Below, in pieces: positions 61,604 to 64,000 of a DNA stretch of 64,000 bases. Each line of letters starts with the position of its first letter. Position 1 is the stretch's first letter. The DNA lies in assembly GCA_964444665.1 (NCBI GenBank), contig CAYUIE010000005.1, positions 129,169-193,168 of the forward strand, given 5' to 3'. The notes below the pieces were generated by a model. That model worked only from the letters and a program-made list of their open reading frames with translations, had not been told where the DNA came from and searched no databases. Origin of the DNA: CAYZTY01 sp964444665 (GTDB taxonomy: Bacteria; Planctomycetota; Phycisphaerae; Sedimentisphaerales; CAYZTY01). The position numbers and the translations under genes were made by a program.

Positions 61604-63025
61604 GCTGTGATAGGCCTCGATTTGTGGGGTAGTAACAGCAACGTAATGGTCTCGCAAATGCTTCTGTGCGCTGTGATAGGCCTCGATTTGTGGGGTAGTA
61701 ACAGCAGACTGATTGCCTTCAGTACCTCACGTCCGGCTGTGATAGGCCTCGATTTGTGGGGTAGTAACAGCGACCACATAAAAGCCTCCTTTCTTTAACT
61801 TGCTGTGATAGGCCTCGATTTGTGGGGTAGTAACAGCACCAAAGTCAATCCATACAAGGCCGATGTTGCTGTGATAGGCCTCGATTTGTGGGGTAGTAAC
61901 AGCATACACACTATCGAGTGTGCTGAGCCAGTTGCTGTGATAGGCCTCGATTTGTGGGGTAGTAACAGCCCCCTGACTATTAGGTAATAACCTAAAATTG
62001 CTGTGATAGGCCTCGATTTGTGGGGTAGTAACAGCCCGAGTCGAACAATACCGACTCACCTGCATGCTGTGATAGGCCTCGATTTGTGGGGTAGTAACAG
62101 CGCTTCCGTTGCTGTATCATTTTTTCGTTTAGCTGTGATAGGCCTCGATTTGTGGGGTAGTAACAGCGATTTGAATATCAAGCAGTCGTCTGGATTCGCT
62201 GTGATAGGCCTCGATTTGTGGGGTAGTAACAGCCATGCCGTAAGCCATGGCCGAATCCACTTGCGCTGTGATAGGCCTCGATTTGTGGGGTAGTAACAGC
62301 TGATAAGCTATTGGTGGATAATTGTTTTTGCTGTGATAGGCCTCGATTTGTGGGGTAGTAACAGCTACTCATCCGTTTTGTGTAACTCTTCGTATGCTGT
62401 GATAGGCCTCGATTTGTGGGGTAGTAACAGCTCCCGAGCCACTCCACGTTCACCGACTTTTGCTGTGATAGGCCTCGATTTGTGGGGTAGTAACAGCTTC
62501 AGGTTTATCTTTTTCAAACAATGCTGTGCTGTGATAGGCCTCGATTTGTGGGGTAGTAACAGCTTGAGCAGTTGCACCAACATCTCTTACTTTGCTGTGA
62601 TAGGCCTCGATTTGTGGGGTAGTAACAGCTCGGCGGCCGTTGGGAGCAACCGCCGAAATGCTGTGATAGGCCTCGATTTGTGGGGTAGTAACAGCGGTGG
62701 GAGGTTAGCCAGTGAACTTATATCCGCTGTGATAGGCCTCGATTTGTGGGGTAGTAACAGCAACAGTCTGGGTATGGAATGGCTGTGCTTTGCTGTGATA
62801 GGCCTCGATTTGTGGGGTAGTAACAGCCTCTCATTCGGCTACTCGCAGACAATGTTCGCTGTGATAGGCCTCGATTTGTGGGGTAGTAACAGCTGGTAAA
62901 CTTAAACCTCAATATGCACTCATGCTGTGATAGGCCTCGATTTGTGGGGTAGTAACAGCACCTTTTCTTTTTACTATTGTTATTGTACCGCTGTGATAGG
63001 CCTCAATTTGTGGGGTAGTAACAGC
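61604..63025 (+). CRISPR. type VI-B CRISPR array, 22 repeats and 21 spacers
   Basis: 36-nt repeats beginning GCTGTGATAGG and ending GTAACAGC, at a 66-bp period (first 61604-61639, last 62990-63025). Twenty-one are identical; the last has one G-to-A change at 63005. Spacers are 30 nt except spacer 10 (31 nt) and spacer 11 (29 nt). Repeat ends GCTGT/ACAGC pair, and CCTC/GGGG pair inside, giving a Cas13b-type hairpin with GATTTGT loop. The core CGATTTGTGGGGT resembles direct repeats reported for miniature Cas13b proteins, from memory. Confidence 0.99.
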
Positions 63026-63090
63026 GAAACAATTTCATATTTCAGATTTCAGATTTGAGAGAAGAAAACACCGTGATAAATAAAAAAGAA

Positions 63091-63156
63091 GAAACCCCCA
63101 AGGCGTGGCTTGGGGGCTAAATAATTTGGAATCCTGCATGCGCAGGAATGACAAAT
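63091..63156. repeat. REP unit, left flank of transposase
   Basis: Hairpin CCCCCAAG-GCGTGG-CTTGGGGG followed by GCTAAATAATTTGGA and a GCAGGAATGAC unit; the first 39 bp are identical to the right-hand unit at 63698. A third degenerate copy lies at 63173-63203. Confidence 0.8.
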
Positions 63157-63250
63157 CACCTGCGGTGCAAAACACCACCCAAGGTGTGACTTGGGGGCTA
63201 AGTGAAAATTACTGTTGTCGGAAATGTAATCCATAAGTTATTATCCAAAT

Positions 63251-63730
63251 ATGACAAAAAAATTAATCGGTTATATGATTACATGGACAACTTACGGCAC
63301 CCGGCTGCAAGGTGATAAACGCCAATATGTGAAAGACGGGAAGATTTGTAGTGCTAATGAAAAGCTGGAAGTAATAAACCGACAGGTACAAAAAGGTGAT
63401 ACCGTGAGATTGACAAAATGGCAGCGCGAAACTTTGAGAAAAGCCTTTTTGGAACAGGCAAAGAAAATGACTCAGCAAGTGTACGCGATTGCGGTTTGCT
63501 GCGACCATGTGCATCTGGTGCTGGGTTGTGTGGATGAGCCGATTGAGCATGTGGTGAGACTTTATAAAAACGCGGGATATTTTGCGCTGCGCAAGAAAGG
63601 ACCCAAAGCACGTGTATGGACAAGAGGGTATGATAAGAGGTTCTGCTATGATGCGGCGTCATTGCGCAACCGAATTGATTATGTGCAGAGGCATAATAAA
63701 CCCCCAAGGCGTGGCTTGGGGGCTAAATAA
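63251..63730 (+). CDS. REP-associated tyrosine transposase (Y1/IS200-like)
   Basis: 159 residues. HUH single-strand transposase: N-terminal GYMITWTTYGTRLQGDKRQYV, HUH motif DHVHLVL, and C-terminal Tyr residues around YKNAGYFALRKK and YVQRHN. The N-terminal WTTYGTxLxGD pattern is typical of RAYT proteins. The last codons (NKPPRRGLGAK) are themselves encoded by a REP hairpin. It likely mobilises or maintains the REP sequences around it and at 48 kb. Confidence 0.85.
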   Translation: MTKKLIGYMITWTTYGTRLQGDKRQYVKDGKICSANEKLEVINRQVQKGDTVRLTKWQRETLRKAFLEQAKKMTQQVYAIAVCCDHVHLVLGCVDEPIEHVVRLYKNAGYFALRKKGPKARVWTRGYDKRFCYDAASLRNRIDYVQRHNKPPRRGLGAK

Positions 63731-63945
63731 TTTGGATTCCCGCGTTCGCAGGAATGACAACGTCGCCGTACCGGCGACGGCTAAACAAAAAGAAACCCCC
63801 AAGGTGTGCCGGGATTCAAAAAGGAAAGAGACCCCCTGCATAAATCCTTCGATACCGGCGCGCCGGGGGAAAGCAAGTGAACCCGCCGGATAAACCGGCG
63901 GGCTTCAGGAAAAGAAACCCCCTGCAATGCAGGGATTCAAAAAGG
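63698..63945. repeat. REP units, right flank
   Basis: Copy of the left unit overlapping the transposase 3' end (63698-63760). Further CCCCCAAG, CCCCCTGCA/TGCAGGG, CCGTCGCC-like and ACCCGCCGG/CCGGCGGG hairpins follow. No coding frame is convincing. Confidence 0.7.
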
Positions 63946-63948
63946 ATG

Positions 63949-64000
63949 TGTCAACCGGTACATAGGTAACAATTTATGCCGACTACATGGGTAACACTTT
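63949..64000. mobile_element. possible insertion-sequence end
   Basis: Starts TGTCAACCGGTACATAGGTA and contains two related motifs, ACATAGGTAACAATTT and ACATGGGTAACACTTT. Reminiscent of IS481-type integrase element ends, but no transposase is in view because the window stops here. Confidence 0.3.

Noticed and set aside
61595..62912. Long open frames on both strands across the CRISPR array (repeating AVIGLDLWGSNS and AVTTPQIEAYHS)
   Set aside because: They arise because the 66-bp repeat-spacer period is divisible by three; they are not genes.

Overview
The window reads as a draft-assembly contig (one 100-N gap at 49309-49408) from an uncultured Gram-negative bacterium. A Planctomycetota/PVC affiliation, Phycisphaerae-like, is the best inference. 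The support is: heptose and LPS functions (HldD, LptB), a YidC with a large periplasmic domain, McsA/McsB with DnaK, a secreted phosphoesterase-LRR protein ending in a dockerin-like Asp-rich tail with a WL motif, an AP2-HNH protein, and many short dispersed intergenic repeats. This rests on gene content only; no rRNA is present.

Layout. 0.2-2.6 kb: an XRE/ImmA-type pair, a HARE-HTH-like gene with a decayed paralogue, and a small basic protein. 2.9-5.4 kb: lptB-def-fmt. 6.0-8.8 kb: a complete type II restriction-modification cassette (controller, m5C methyltransferase, EcoRII-C-like nuclease, Vsr). 9.1-13.6 kb: phosphoesterase, yidC, mnmE. 14.0-18.5 kb: accessory genes (membrane protein, TIR protein, frameshifted secreted protein, Panacea toxin-antitoxin pair). 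18.7-31.6 kb: housekeeping and proteostasis genes (P5C dehydrogenase, dnaK with a sigma-54-type promoter, mcsAB, a QueD-family gene, coaD, pckG, groESL). 31.6-46.8 kb: a DUF362 protein, a CPBP protease, lplT-aas, a GH29 fucosidase, tRNA-Leu(GAG), queE/queC/queF, a secreted phosphoesterase, an amino-acid permease-EIIA fusion and a DHH phosphoesterase. 46.9-55.6 kb: accessory, repeat-rich DNA with an AP2-HNH protein, a STAND NTPase/coiled-coil/TPR operon, 28-nt hairpin repeats and 393-bp direct repeats carrying hldD-like gene tails. 55.7-58.5 kb: hldD, a ferritin-like protein and ferritin. 59.1-63.0 kb: a compact Cas13b (803 aa, two HEPN motifs) followed by a 22-repeat CRISPR array. 63.0-64.0 kb: a REP-associated transposase embedded in REP sequences, and a possible IS end.

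The standout system is the miniature type VI-B CRISPR locus (Cas13bt/Cas13X-like). It has no adaptation genes and no csx27/csx28 genes in view. A second unusual signal is a 67-68-nt folded repeat present three times, each 130-225 bp upstream of a defence-type gene (TIR protein, Panacea TA pair, Cas13). The accessory blocks (restriction-modification, TIR, Panacea TA, STAND, CRISPR-Cas13, ImmA pair) alternate with conserved housekeeping operons, so defence genes seem to have been inserted repeatedly between core genes.
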